Numbered from the stretch's first letter, positions 50,014 through 59,211 are shown. The stretch is 64,000 nucleotides of DNA from Sphingobacterium micropteri (GCF_014692515.1 NZ_JACOIK010000001.1:434001-498000); one strand, 5' to 3'. The notes: generated by a model not told the origin, from the letters alone. A program made the numbers and translations.

Positions 50014-50642
50014 CGGGTACGGTTTTCAGCGTTTTGTAAGCCCTTTTTCAGAAAATGTGTTCACAAGTTGAGAATATGGGGTCACCTATTGCGAACTCGT
50101 GTTCCCTTATTGGAAAAACGTGATCGCTTTTTGAAGGGAGGTTTTCCCCTTTTACTAAATAGGTGTTACAGTACACAAATAGGTGTTCCCCTTTTATCTT
50201 TTCGTGATCCCTTATCGGCAAAACGTATTCTCTTTTTCAGAAGATGTGATTACATGTTGGAAAAATGTGTTCCCTTTTTTGCTAAATGTGTTCCCTTATT
50301 GGGAAAACGTGATTCCATCTTAGTAAGAAGTGGTCGCACGTTTATAACAAGTGAACGGTATCTAGCTACTTGTGTTACCTTATCGGAAAAACGTGATCCC
50401 ATTTTAGGAGAACGTGATTACACTTTTATAACAAGTGAACAGTATTTTACTATTGGTGATCCCCTATTGGTAAAATGTGATCGCTATTTCACGATTTGTG
50501 TTCCCGTGTCAGGAAAACGTACCGCCGTTTGGCAAAAAAGGGATATCAAAATTTCAAAAAGGATTCACGGAAAATCAATAAGTGTTCCCAGAAAGCGAAA
50601 AGCCGTTCCCAAAAAGGCACTATTTTGTGTAATATCGTCACA
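50014..50642. repeat. 21-bp-period degenerate tandem array, about 30 units
   Basis: From 50098 nearly every unit is 21 nt (one of 20): CGTGTTCCCTTATTGGAAAA, CGTGATCGCTTTTTGAAGGG, TCGTGATCCCTTATCGGCAA, ATGTGTTCCCTTATTGGGAA, ACGTGATTCCATCTTAGTAA, AAGTGGTCGCACGTTTATAA, ACGTGATCCCATTTTAGGAG and so on (first 20 nt of each). Consensus NNGTGNTCNCNTTTTNGNAAA. The spacing equals two DNA helical turns. A plus-strand frame stays open through it only because 21 is divisible by 3. Confidence 0.85.
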
Positions 50643-50661
50643 AAAATCGCTACAGGCATCC

Positions 50662-50980
50662 GACCCAATAACGACCCAAGCCCAACCTAAGAATGACCTA
50701 AGGATCACCCAACAACGACCCAAGGTTGACCCTAGTTTGACCCAAGAAACAGCTAAGGATGACCTAAGCTTGACCCAACCACGACCCAGCCTAAGAACAG
50801 GTTATAGACAAGGATCGCCCAACGATGGTACAACAAACACCCAAGAAACTGCTAACAGTGACACAAGGAATGTACGGTTAATGTACCGCGAGTGTACCGT
50901 TAGTGTACGGGGAGTGTACCGAAAAGGTACTGGAGAAGTACTAAAAAGGTACTGGAGAGCTACTAAAGATTCACTAAACG
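50662..50980. repeat. 11-bp-period degenerate tandem array, 29 units
   Basis: Uninterrupted 11-nt steps: first GACCCAATAAC, GACCCAAGCCC, AACCTAAGAAT, GACCTAAGGAT, GACCCAAGGTT; later TGTACGGTTAA, TGTACCGCGAG, TGTACCGTTAG, TGTACGGGGAG, GGTACTGGAGA, AGTACTAAAAA. The first 19 units share (G)ACCCAA, the last ten (T)GTACNG. It starts 19 bp after the 21-bp array and stops 56 bp before the TlpA start codon. Confidence 0.85.
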
Positions 50981-51036
50981 CATGTACCTCTGGCGTAGAT
51001 CAGCGGTACGGTAAAAGTAGGAGAGTGGTAGAGCCA

Positions 51037-51645
51037 ATGAGGAGCAAAGCCATACCATTGATGGCGGTATGGCTTTGTTTCATGTTGTTTGATCTATCAG
51101 ACGCCTGGGCGCAGTCCGCGGAATCGCGGACTGCCGAAGGGCAAACCGAAATCAAACCGCTGAAAATAGGGGATACCATACCGGAGGAATTGTGGCATAT
51201 GCCGTTGCAGGTGGTAAATCATCCCGATGCTAAGGATACGATCACGCTGAACGACTACCGCGATAAGAAGCTGATTATACTGGATTTTTGGAGTAGCTGG
51301 TGCAGTAGTTGCATCAATTCCTTTCCCTCGCTAGATAGCTTTCAAAGGCAGTACGCAAATAACTTACAAATTCTACTGATCAATCCTGCTTCCAGTAAGG
51401 ACGATAGGACGCGTATTTTATATATCATGGAAAAAAGAGGAGGTAATGATCAGAAACGTTTTGCTGTTCCGAGTATCTATCAAGATGAGGTTATCGTAGA
51501 TTATTTCCAGCCGAAAACATATCCGCGTTTGATCTGGATAAATAGTACCGGGGTTGTGCTTGCCATTACAGGAAAAAGGGATTTAAATAGTGAAAATTTG
51601 CAACAGTTGTTGAAATCGGAAGGAGGCTATAACAATGGAAATTAA
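51037..51645 (+). CDS. TlpA-like thioredoxin-fold protein, exported
   Basis: 202 residues from MRSKAIPLMAVWLCFMLFDL (signal peptide, cleavage near AWAQS), preceded by GTAGGAGAG. The same frame is open 381 codons further upstream, but that part lies in the repeat arrays and is discarded. Thioredoxin fold: KKLIILDFWSSWCSSCINSF (active site WCSSC, about 89-93), QILLINPASSKDDRTRILYI, TYPRLIWINSTGVV (cis-Pro TYP). A periplasmic thiol oxidoreductase. Its stop overlaps the SusC start by 11 bp. Confidence 0.88.
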   Translation: MRSKAIPLMAVWLCFMLFDLSDAWAQSAESRTAEGQTEIKPLKIGDTIPEELWHMPLQVVNHPDAKDTITLNDYRDKKLIILDFWSSWCSSCINSFPSLDSFQRQYANNLQILLINPASSKDDRTRILYIMEKRGGNDQKRFAVPSIYQDEVIVDYFQPKTYPRLIWINSTGVVLAITGKRDLNSENLQQLLKSEGGYNNGN

Positions 51646-54600
51646 AAAATTAAGTAGCCTGCTGTCTGTTTGTGTTTTGTTGTTATCGGCGATAGAAAGC
51701 TCGGCACAGACAGGTATTAAACGAATTTGGGGAGAAGTGATCGATGGTAAGAGTGGAAAGGTCATTAACGGGGTTAACATGGGATTAGTGAAAAGCCAGA
51801 CGAAATCCCAATCAGACAGTACGGGCGAATTTTACCTTTTGCTCCGGTATTCCACGGACACGCTGGTATTTTCCCATATAGATTATGAAGAATATAGATA
51901 CCCCGTTAATGAGGCGACTGAGCTCCCTTTACGGGTGAAGCTGCATCCATCAACGAAAGTGATAGATGAGGTTGTTATTGAATCAGGTTTTCAGAGTATA
52001 CCGAAAGAGCGGGCAACTGGCTCATATGCTACCATCGACAGCGCACTCTGGAACCAACGGGTGGGTACGAGCGTTTTGAGTAGGTTAGACGGCTTAACAA
52101 ACGGACTATTGACCAATAACTTAAATCCGGATAATCCCACTATACAGATTAGAGGTGTCTCTTCGTTGGGGAATGAATCAATGAAGCCGTTGGTCATTTT
52201 GGATAATTTCCCCTATGAAGGAGATCTGGATGCCCTCAATCCCAACGATATTGAATCGATTTCTATTTTACGGGATGCAGCAGCAGCTTCCATCTGGGGA
52301 GCAAGGGCGGGTAACGGTGTCATAGTCATTAAAAGTAAAACGGCGAAAACAGGGCAACGTATAACGACCAATGTGTTATCAAACATCACCGTTGCACCTC
52401 GTCCAGACCTGTTTACCGCAAATCATATGCGTGTGTCAGATTATGTAGACATGGAAAGGATGCTATATGAAAACGGATATTATTCAGCACGGTTTACAGC
52501 GTTAAACCGTCCGTCGATTCCGCTCGTAGCCGAGTTGATGGAAAGGAACAGATTGGGCGACTTGCCGGATGTTGATCTCGAAGAGCGGCTGCAAGCTTTA
52601 AAGCAGGAGGATTATCGACAGGATATGCAAAGCCATTTATATCGTGCATCCCGAAATCAGCAGTATGCTGTCAATATAGCGGGGAGTACCGATAGGTTTA
52701 ATTTTATATTGTCTTCCGGTTACGATAAGAATCTAGAACAGCTGGCTGGAAATTCTCTTCAACGGTTTAATTTGCGCTCCAATAACACACTCAAGATTTC
52801 CGATAACATAAGTATGCAGGTTGGTCTATGGATGGCCTTTCAGAATAACACCAATAATAGTCCGGGTGGATATGGCGATTTTCGTGAAATTTCTGGTTAT
52901 GATAGACTCGTGGACCCATTAGGGGATCCGCTTCCACTTGAAATTTATTATCGCCGTCTTTTTACGGATACGGCCGGACAAGGGCAACTCTTAGATTGGA
53001 AGTATCGCCCACTACAAGAACTTGGGCTGTCGGATAATTCCGTAAAATCAAAAGATATTATGATCAACTGGGGAATGGATTACGACTGGAAATATGGGCT
53101 TAGGGGAAGCGTAAAGTTTCAAAGGCAATTTGGAGACCGGAGATCGGTTAACTTGCATCATGGGGATAGCTATTATACACGGAATTTAGTGAACAGGTTT
53201 ACACAGATTAATGATGGTGTCGTCAACAATGTAATTCCTTTGGGAGCAATAAATGAGTCATCGCAGAACGCCAGCTCCTCTTACAATATTAGGGCGCAGA
53301 TAGATTTTAATCAGCGCTTTGGCAAACATGAGGTGAACGCTATCGTAGGATCGGAAATACGGGATCTAAAAAATGAATCGGCAACGGATGTATTGTATGG
53401 TTATGATCAGGATAAGCTTACTTTTACAGCTATAGATGCCACGACACAGTACGCGAGTCTTTATAACTTATTTGGGTGGAACTACATTCCTTTTGGAGTG
53501 AACTTAAACCGGTATGTGAACAGGTTTATTTCAGCCTACGGTAATGCAGCCTATACGTATGATGACAAATATACTGTAACCGGAAGCATGCGAAAAGATG
53601 CTTCTAATTTATTTGGTGTTGCTACAAATCAAAAATGGAATCCTTTGTGGTCTGTCGGTGGTTTATGGCATGTATCAAAAGAAGATTTTTTTCAGCTTTC
53701 TACGGTACAAAAACTATCGGTTAGAGCAACTTATGGCTATAGTGGCAATATCCCTTCAAATGCAACGGCATTAACGCAAATCGACTATTATACGGGTGCG
53801 TGGAGTCCGGTCAATGAAAATTTTGCGACGATAGCCATGGGGCCTAATCCTTCGTTAAGATGGGAAGAAGTTAAAACTATTAATTTGGGGATGGATTTCA
53901 GCCTATTCTCGAATAATAGACTACAGGGGAGCATTGAATATTATAAAAAACGATCAACTGATCTGTTCAATTCGACCAAGCTCGATCCTATAACTGGTAT
54001 GTCCATACAACCTAAGAATTCGGCTTCCATTGATGGAAAAGGATGGGATATAAGTTTGTCTGCTGATATAATACAGCAAGAATTTAATTGGAATAGCCTA
54101 TTATTATTCAGTTATGCAGACTTTAAAGTCATCAAGAATCTGGATCCTCCGTCAATAGAAGGGTTGGCGACTTCGGGACAAATTCTCTTTCCGCTGGAAG
54201 GTTATAACCCTTATCTTATTGCAAGCTATCGCTGGGCGGGATTAGATCGGGAGAATGGCAACCCTAGGGGGTATCTGGAAGGAGAGATCAGCGATGACTA
54301 TCGTGCGATGAGATCCAACGCAATAGAAGAACAGGTGTTGCACGGGCCTTCACTGCCTCCATTTTTTGGCTCTTGGCGAAATACATTCAGATGGAAAAAT
54401 TGGAGTTTTCTGGCAGGATTAAATTTTAAATTCGGACATTACTTTCGAAATCAAACGCTGAATTACGGCACACTTTTTCAATACGGCGAATCCAACGGAA
54501 ATGAAGAATTCGCTTACCGATGGAAGGAACCCGGTGATGAACTTCATACAAACGTGCCGTCTCTGGTGTATCCAGCCAATTCGTTTCGAGATAATTTTTA

Positions 54601-54838
54601 TAGAAATGCGGAAATTAATGTCCAAAAGGCGGATCATATTCGACTCAACGAACTACGGCTTCAATATCAGTTGCGTACCAAAAATACGTCTACAATCCAG
54701 TCCTTATCATGCTACGTATTCGTGAATAATATGAACATTCTTCTATGGAAAGCAAATACGTTTGATGTTGATCCGGAAAATCTAATTGGTTTTCGTCGTC
54801 CTGTAAACTATTCATTGGGTATTCAACTAACCTTATAA
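51635..54838 (+). CDS. SusC/RagA family TonB-linked outer membrane protein
   Basis: 1067 residues. Signal peptide (cleaved near SSAQT), a carboxypeptidase-regulatory-like domain (about 28-112, GEVIDGKSGKVINGVNMGLV), TonB plug (about 120-235, NPTIQIRGVSSLGN, IESISILRDAAAASIWGARA, NGVIVIKSK) and a 22-stranded barrel ending FRRPVNYSLGIQLTL. It lacks the N-terminal STN domain that would talk to FecR, although a FecR/sigma pair lies nearby. Imports large substrates with SusD using the TonB system. Substrate unknown. Translationally coupled to TlpA and followed 2 bp later by susD. Confidence 0.95.
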   Translation: MEIKKLSSLLSVCVLLLSAIESSAQTGIKRIWGEVIDGKSGKVINGVNMGLVKSQTKSQSDSTGEFYLLLRYSTDTLVFSHIDYEEYRYPVNEATELPLRVKLHPSTKVIDEVVIESGFQSIPKERATGSYATIDSALWNQRVGTSVLSRLDGLTNGLLTNNLNPDNPTIQIRGVSSLGNESMKPLVILDNFPYEGDLDALNPNDIESISILRDAAAASIWGARAGNGVIVIKSKTAKTGQRITTNVLSNITVAPRPDLFTANHMRVSDYVDMERMLYENGYYSARFTALNRPSIPLVAELMERNRLGDLPDVDLEERLQALKQEDYRQDMQSHLYRASRNQQYAVNIAGSTDRFNFILSSGYDKNLEQLAGNSLQRFNLRSNNTLKISDNISMQVGLWMAFQNNTNNSPGGYGDFREISGYDRLVDPLGDPLPLEIYYRRLFTDTAGQGQLLDWKYRPLQELGLSDNSVKSKDIMINWGMDYDWKYGLRGSVKFQRQFGDRRSVNLHHGDSYYTRNLVNRFTQINDGVVNNVIPLGAINESSQNASSSYNIRAQIDFNQRFGKHEVNAIVGSEIRDLKNESATDVLYGYDQDKLTFTAIDATTQYASLYNLFGWNYIPFGVNLNRYVNRFISAYGNAAYTYDDKYTVTGSMRKDASNLFGVATNQKWNPLWSVGGLWHVSKEDFFQLSTVQKLSVRATYGYSGNIPSNATALTQIDYYTGAWSPVNENFATIAMGPNPSLRWEEVKTINLGMDFSLFSNNRLQGSIEYYKKRSTDLFNSTKLDPITGMSIQPKNSASIDGKGWDISLSADIIQQEFNWNSLLLFSYADFKVIKNLDPPSIEGLATSGQILFPLEGYNPYLIASYRWAGLDRENGNPRGYLEGEISDDYRAMRSNAIEEQVLHGPSLPPFFGSWRNTFRWKNWSFLAGLNFKFGHYFRNQTLNYGTLFQYGESNGNEEFAYRWKEPGDELHTNVPSLVYPANSFRDNFYRNAEINVQKADHIRLNELRLQYQLRTKNTSTIQSLSCYVFVNNMNILLWKANTFDVDPENLIGFRRPVNYSLGIQLTL

Positions 54839-54840
54839 TA

Positions 54841-56184
54841 ATGAAATTCTATACAACTAAACTATTGGTAATACTAGTCTTGTTATTGTCATCTTGCGAG
54901 AAATTCCTAGGAGAAAAGTCATCAGCAAAAATAGCTTCTCCTTCATCTATAGAGGACGTTGAGCTACTCTCAAAAGATTATGGTAAACTCAACGCAGCAT
55001 ATCCGTATGCCGCAGAAATTGCATCGGATAATTTTTTTGTAAGTGATGAACACCTGAATGGTGCATCCGAGCGGGAGCGGCAAGCCTATCGCTGGGAACC
55101 AAATGATGATGTAGGACCGTTTTGGTCTTCTCCCTACCGGGCGATATTCTCGGCTAATATAATGATAGAGACATTAGACGATATAGAGACCGACGATTTA
55201 CAGCGGAAAAGTAATCTTTATGCGCAAGCCTTATTTTGGCGAGCTTTTTACCATTACGCCCTGGCCAATCTATTCAGTAAACCTTATGTAAGTGGGAAGA
55301 CAGAGACAGATCTTGGGCTTCCGTTGAAAAGGACAGCAGATATTAATGAAATCCCTCAACGTGCTACGATAAAGGAAACTTATGATTTTATTGTAGATGA
55401 TCTGAAAAACGCTATTCCTTCGTTAGCGCTAACAGATGCTAACAAATACCAACCTAATAAAGCTTCTGGGTATGGCTTGCTGGCCAGGATATTTCTCGCA
55501 ATGGGGCGATATGATGAGGCGGTGCTATATGCGGACTCGTGTTTACAGTTACAATCGACTTTGATCGACTATAACAATATCAATAGAGCGCAGAATATTC
55601 CATTTCTTGCGCGGAATGAGGAAGTAATTTTGGATGTGCAGGCCTCCGTTTCGAATTTATTGAATAGGGCACGAGGTAGGGTGGACACGCTCCTGATCAA
55701 AGCTTATGATAAGCATGATTTACGACTGGAAGCGTTCTTTACACAAAATGATGATGGTACGAACGGTTTCAAGGGACATTATTCGGGAGCAAGTGCCGCA
55801 ATACAATTTGTGGGGCTGGCTACGAACGAAATGTATCTAATAAGGGCCGAATGTAACGCGCGTGCTGGAGAGATCGATAAGGCGCTTGCAGATTTGAATA
55901 CTTTACTGAAAAACCGCTGGGATAAGAATAGTTTTTCGGAAGTGACGGTGCGTGAACAAGAGACGCTCTTGGATATTATCCTGTTGGAAAGACGAAAGGA
56001 ATTACTTTTTCGTTGTTTGCGCTGGTCGGATTTACGGCGATTGAACCAAGAAAATCGATTTAAAACGGTGCTGTATAGAGGGCTTAATGACGATATGCTA
56101 ATTCTGGAGCCGGAGAGTATCCGATACGTGTTTAAAATACTTCGGGAATCTGTGTTGTTTAGCGGAATAGAACAAAATCCGTAA
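54841..56184 (+). CDS. SusD/RagB family substrate-binding lipoprotein
   Basis: 447 residues. Lipobox VLLLSSCEKF (Cys19). TPR-like SusD fold: YRAIFSANIMIETLDDIETD, LFWRAFYHYALANLFSKPYV, PLKRTADINEIPQRATIKET, GYGLLARIFLAMGRYDEAVL and the C-terminal LLERRKELLFRCLRWSDLRR. Outer-leaflet lid of the SusC channel. 2 bp after susC. A perfect stem-loop terminator follows. Confidence 0.95.
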   Translation: MKFYTTKLLVILVLLLSSCEKFLGEKSSAKIASPSSIEDVELLSKDYGKLNAAYPYAAEIASDNFFVSDEHLNGASERERQAYRWEPNDDVGPFWSSPYRAIFSANIMIETLDDIETDDLQRKSNLYAQALFWRAFYHYALANLFSKPYVSGKTETDLGLPLKRTADINEIPQRATIKETYDFIVDDLKNAIPSLALTDANKYQPNKASGYGLLARIFLAMGRYDEAVLYADSCLQLQSTLIDYNNINRAQNIPFLARNEEVILDVQASVSNLLNRARGRVDTLLIKAYDKHDLRLEAFFTQNDDGTNGFKGHYSGASAAIQFVGLATNEMYLIRAECNARAGEIDKALADLNTLLKNRWDKNSFSEVTVREQETLLDIILLERRKELLFRCLRWSDLRRLNQENRFKTVLYRGLNDDMLILEPESIRYVFKILRESVLFSGIEQNP

Positions 56185-56223
56185 TACATTCCCCTCTCGT
56201 CATGCTAATGAGAGGGGAATGTA
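56185..56223. terminator. Bidirectional intrinsic terminator, 14-bp perfect stem
   Basis: TACATTCCCCTCTC (56185-56198) and GAGAGGGGAATGTA (56210-56223) with an 11-nt loop, between the convergent stops of susD and the DUF6520 gene. Confidence 0.9.
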
Positions 56224-56231
56224 TCCCGTTG

Positions 56232-56570
56232 CTATTCCTTCATGGAAATTTGTGGACTAGCTGGCTCGCCTGCCTGTTCTGAAGACCAAAGTTGACTGCT
56301 TACAGCATCGAATTCAGATTGAACAGGTGTATTCCCATCTCCTGTATTGGTGGGAAGATTTACACCACAAACATGTTCTCCCGGTTCACAATCTGGTTCT
56401 GCTAGCTGGTAATTATTGATATTTTGAATATCTTCTTGATCAGTAGAATTTGATGTGTACTCGTAGAAGAACGAAGTCTGGGTTTTCTCTAACCCAAACG
56501 ACATAAGCGTCGTTCCTGCAATGGCTAAAGCTGCTAAAGCCATTGCATTTTTAAGGATGAATTTTTTCAT
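56232..56570 (-). CDS. DUF6520 family small exported protein
   Basis: 112 residues. The leader MKKFILKNAMALAALAIAGT / TLMSFG is characteristic of DUF6520; the short mature part has one Cys pair spaced CX6C (CEPGEHVC, about 61-68) and a flexible Gly/Ser-rich tail. Function unknown. The start overlaps the MauE stop by 4 bp, so they are made together; the Cys pair next to a redox-type membrane protein and a TlpA suggests a disulfide-linked role, inferred only. Confidence 0.82.
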   Translation of the reverse strand: MKKFILKNAMALAALAIAGTTLMSFGLEKTQTSFFYEYTSNSTDQEDIQNINNYQLAEPDCEPGEHVCGVNLPTNTGDGNTPVQSEFDAVSSQLWSSEQAGEPASPQISMKE

Positions 56571-57076
56571 CTTTTTAAATTTAGAATGTTTAAAAAATTG
56601 TTTTTATGTTGTCTTTTGGCCGACAAGCCCTCTGCAGCGCCTAACCCGGAGTCGCTGTTTCGTTGTAAACCTCGTTGTAAAAAATAACCCCATATACTGA
56701 GCGCAAGGAAAAATAGATTGAACCAGAAGTGTTGCGTCCAGCTCATCCCGCTGATTACCGAACCACAGCCACAGGGTAGTTTCTCCCATGCGCCCAGCAG
56801 CGCGATGCCGATGTAGCTGGTAAAGGCTGCCATCAAGAGCGATGACAGCCTAAAACCCACCAACCGAAACCTACCACTCACTATGCATATGGCAGCTATG
56901 ATCTCTAAAAGAGGTAATGTATAAATCAACATTTGACCCAATGTATCCGAAAATGGTTGACGGAGGATACCAGATTTGAATGCTTGGAAATATACCAGCT
57001 TATCCAAGCTTGCCGGTATCCACAACAATAGCAGTGCAATGCTGATCAGGGGGACGATATGTGTTTTTGTTTTCAT
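56567..57076 (-). CDS. MauE/DoxX-like redox-associated membrane protein
   Basis: 169 residues with four membrane helices (about 7-25, 48-70, 75-100, 115-135). The loop LPCGCGSVISGMSWTQHFWF (about 104-123) carries the CXC motif of MauE-type proteins, which help form disulfides in methylamine dehydrogenase. In Bacteroidota such genes usually precede a DUF6520 gene, as here. Co-transcribed with it, convergent to the SusCD operon. Confidence 0.85.
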   Translation of the reverse strand: MKTKTHIVPLISIALLLLWIPASLDKLVYFQAFKSGILRQPFSDTLGQMLIYTLPLLEIIAAICIVSGRFRLVGFRLSSLLMAAFTSYIGIALLGAWEKLPCGCGSVISGMSWTQHFWFNLFFLALSIWGYFLQRGLQRNSDSGLGAAEGLSAKRQHKNNFLNILNLKR

Positions 57077-57144
57077 GGCATAACAAATTTAGGTCGCTTT
57101 TTATTGCAACTATTTGTAAATCAATAATTTATTTTTAATTTTTC

Positions 57145-57175
57145 TTGTTTTTATCTGGTTTTTACTTTACCTTTG
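57145..57175 (+). promoter_or_regulatory. Promoter of the sigma/anti-sigma pair
   Basis: TTG at 57145-57147, 20-bp spacer, perfect TAnnTTTG box TACCTTTG at 57168-57175, matching the Bacteroidota primary-sigma consensus. About 150 bp before the sigma gene start. Confidence 0.5.
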
Positions 57176-57323
57176 GTTTAACTAATTAAAACTTCTTCTT
57201 TTTTCTTCTATATATGACTTGCAAAACAGTGGGCTTCGTACCTACTGGAGAGCAATATATTTTATAATCAGCTGATGTTCAGTTAAATAATTTCGTATAG
57301 AAATTGTTTCTAAAAATGAAGGC

Positions 57324-57893
57324 ATGGGGAAAAGCAACCCAGATAACGACACGACATACTTCCGCTTACTGCTTGTACAGCCGGAGAAGGCCATTGCGGC
57401 CATCTACGGTCGTTATGGCAAAAGATTGCGTAAATATCTGTTCGTTTTCTGCCAGCAGGACGAGGATTTTATAAAAGTGGTTATATCGGAGACGTTGACC
57501 ATTCTATGGGAGAAAAGGAATGAGGTTGCCGTTTACGACAAACCATACTTCTGGATGCAGCGTGTGGCTGAAAAGCAGGCACTATATCTTTTAAGAAAGG
57601 AAGGGAAACACAACCACGTAGAACTGGAAGGCAAATACCTGGAAATGGCGGGAGACGACCATGCCGACCGACAGCTCAGGGCGAAGGAACTGGAAGAGAT
57701 GATAAACGAAGCCTTGGATAACTTACCACCCAGGGAACGTGAAATTTTTAGAGCATCCATGTTGGACGAGCTAAGCAATCAAGAGGTAATGCAGAAATTC
57801 AATGTAGCCGAACAGACGGTGAAAAATACGATTGTTCGGGCGAAGAAGAAGGTAATGCGCATGTTAAAGCACATGCTTTCCATGTTTGTTTAA
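57324..57893 (+). CDS. ECF-type RNA polymerase sigma-70 factor
   Basis: 189 residues. Region 2 (about 20-90: PEKAIAAIYGRYGKRLRKYL, FIKVVISETLTILWEKRNEV, YFWMQRVAEKQALYLLRK) and region 4 (about 120-180: EEMINEALDNLPPREREIFR, MLDELSNQEVMQKFNVAEQT, VKNTIVRAKKKVMRML). It drives SusCD-type loci in response to FecR. 21 bp upstream of the FecR gene in one operon. Confidence 0.92.
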   Translation: MGKSNPDNDTTYFRLLLVQPEKAIAAIYGRYGKRLRKYLFVFCQQDEDFIKVVISETLTILWEKRNEVAVYDKPYFWMQRVAEKQALYLLRKEGKHNHVELEGKYLEMAGDDHADRQLRAKELEEMINEALDNLPPREREIFRASMLDELSNQEVMQKFNVAEQTVKNTIVRAKKKVMRMLKHMLSMFV

Positions 57894-57914
57894 CAAGATT
57901 TAGGCAATAAACAG

Positions 57915-59195
57915 ATGATCTACAAAAAGAAATATGTGAAGGCGTTGATTCGGAAGCAGATAAAGGGAGTGCTGACGCCACGGGAGGCAGGGGAGCTGGA
58001 TGCCTGCCGGCTGATCTATACACACGACGAAATACAGGAGATGATTGCCGAGGTCCTCTTAAGTATGGAGGATGATGAACTGCCTCCAATGCCCTTGGAT
58101 GATTGGAAGCCGGATTTTAAGGCGATCATCCGAAAGGCTGAAAAGCGTAGTCGAAGCGGACAATCGCTTTGGCGTAAAATAGGATGGGGGGCTGCCGTTT
58201 TTTTGCCGATACTGTCAATCCTTTTCTATTGGTATGCAACGCGTGAACAGTTACCGGATTTTATACATGGGCCTTGTGCTGGGTTTACTGCCGATGTCGA
58301 GGTTCCCCTTACCGAATCGGTCGTATCTTTAAAGTGGGATGGCGCTGAGGTGATGCGGGTGCCGAGTGAAAAGCATGGGGAGGTGTTGCGCACAGCCGAT
58401 CTGCGGGTTTTCAAAACAAAACAAGGGGTGTTTCAGCTACGGGAATCTGATGACGGAATAAAATCTACTGGAACGGAACAAGGCATAACGGTAGCAACAG
58501 GCGCGCAGCAACAGGCCATGGTCGAGTTGCTGGATGGTACACGTATACGGCTAAACGCGCAGTCGACATTGCAATATATGCCGTATAGGCAAAAAGAGGA
58601 GCAGATTACAATACATGGGGAGGCGTATATAGAACGATCGGATAAAATCAAAGCGAAGACGTTGCTGATTGGTACGAGCAATGGCTTTGTAAAATCGCTG
58701 TACGGAGATTTTGCGTTGTTAAGTTTAGATGATCTTACCAGAGCCGCGACTTTAAGGGGGGAGTTAAGCTTACATTCTAAACGCCGCGCTGACACGGTCG
58801 TGTTGGATCGTTATGGTGCGCAGGGTTCGATCATTTCGTATGCTAAATCGAAAGATGGCGGTGTTAAAGATACGTTGCGGTATGAAGCTATTACAAATAC
58901 AGATGCCATATTGGTATGGACGAAAGCGGTACGGAAATATAAGGATGTTCCCCTGCGGGAGTTTGTAGCACAGATGAGCTTCTGGTACGGCTTTCGGGTA
59001 AAAGATTATACCTGTTTGCCGGCAGACCGACGTATCACAACTACGGTGTGTTACCGAAAGGATAGGGAGGCCGTATTTGCTGCTATACGCGAAGCCGGTG
59101 TGTTACTTTACGAAAGTAAAGGGATGATCAGCTTTTGTCCGGAAGAGGCCAAATTGCCGAAAGATGTGGGGGCTATGTTAGCATGGTGGGAATAA
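57915..59195 (+). CDS. FecR-family anti-sigma factor
   Basis: 426 residues. Cytoplasmic N-terminus (about 1-95) that binds the sigma factor, one membrane helix (about 96-116, GWGAAVFLPILSILFYWYAT), and a periplasmic FecR domain (about 180-290: VATGAQQQAMVELLDGTRIR, LNAQSTLQYMPYRQKEEQIT, IHGEAYIER). The usual role is passing a signal from the SusC transporter to the sigma factor. The local SusC lacks an STN domain, so signalling is either by another transporter or by a non-canonical route. Confidence 0.9.
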   Translation: MIYKKKYVKALIRKQIKGVLTPREAGELDACRLIYTHDEIQEMIAEVLLSMEDDELPPMPLDDWKPDFKAIIRKAEKRSRSGQSLWRKIGWGAAVFLPILSILFYWYATREQLPDFIHGPCAGFTADVEVPLTESVVSLKWDGAEVMRVPSEKHGEVLRTADLRVFKTKQGVFQLRESDDGIKSTGTEQGITVATGAQQQAMVELLDGTRIRLNAQSTLQYMPYRQKEEQITIHGEAYIERSDKIKAKTLLIGTSNGFVKSLYGDFALLSLDDLTRAATLRGELSLHSKRRADTVVLDRYGAQGSIISYAKSKDGGVKDTLRYEAITNTDAILVWTKAVRKYKDVPLREFVAQMSFWYGFRVKDYTCLPADRRITTTVCYRKDREAVFAAIREAGVLLYESKGMISFCPEEAKLPKDVGAMLAWWE

Positions 59196-59211
59196 CGTCT
59201 TATCGCTCGTA

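Noticed and set aside
50014..50980. CRISPR array
   Set aside because: There are no identical repeats separated by unique spacers; units are contiguous and degenerate, and no cas gene is present.
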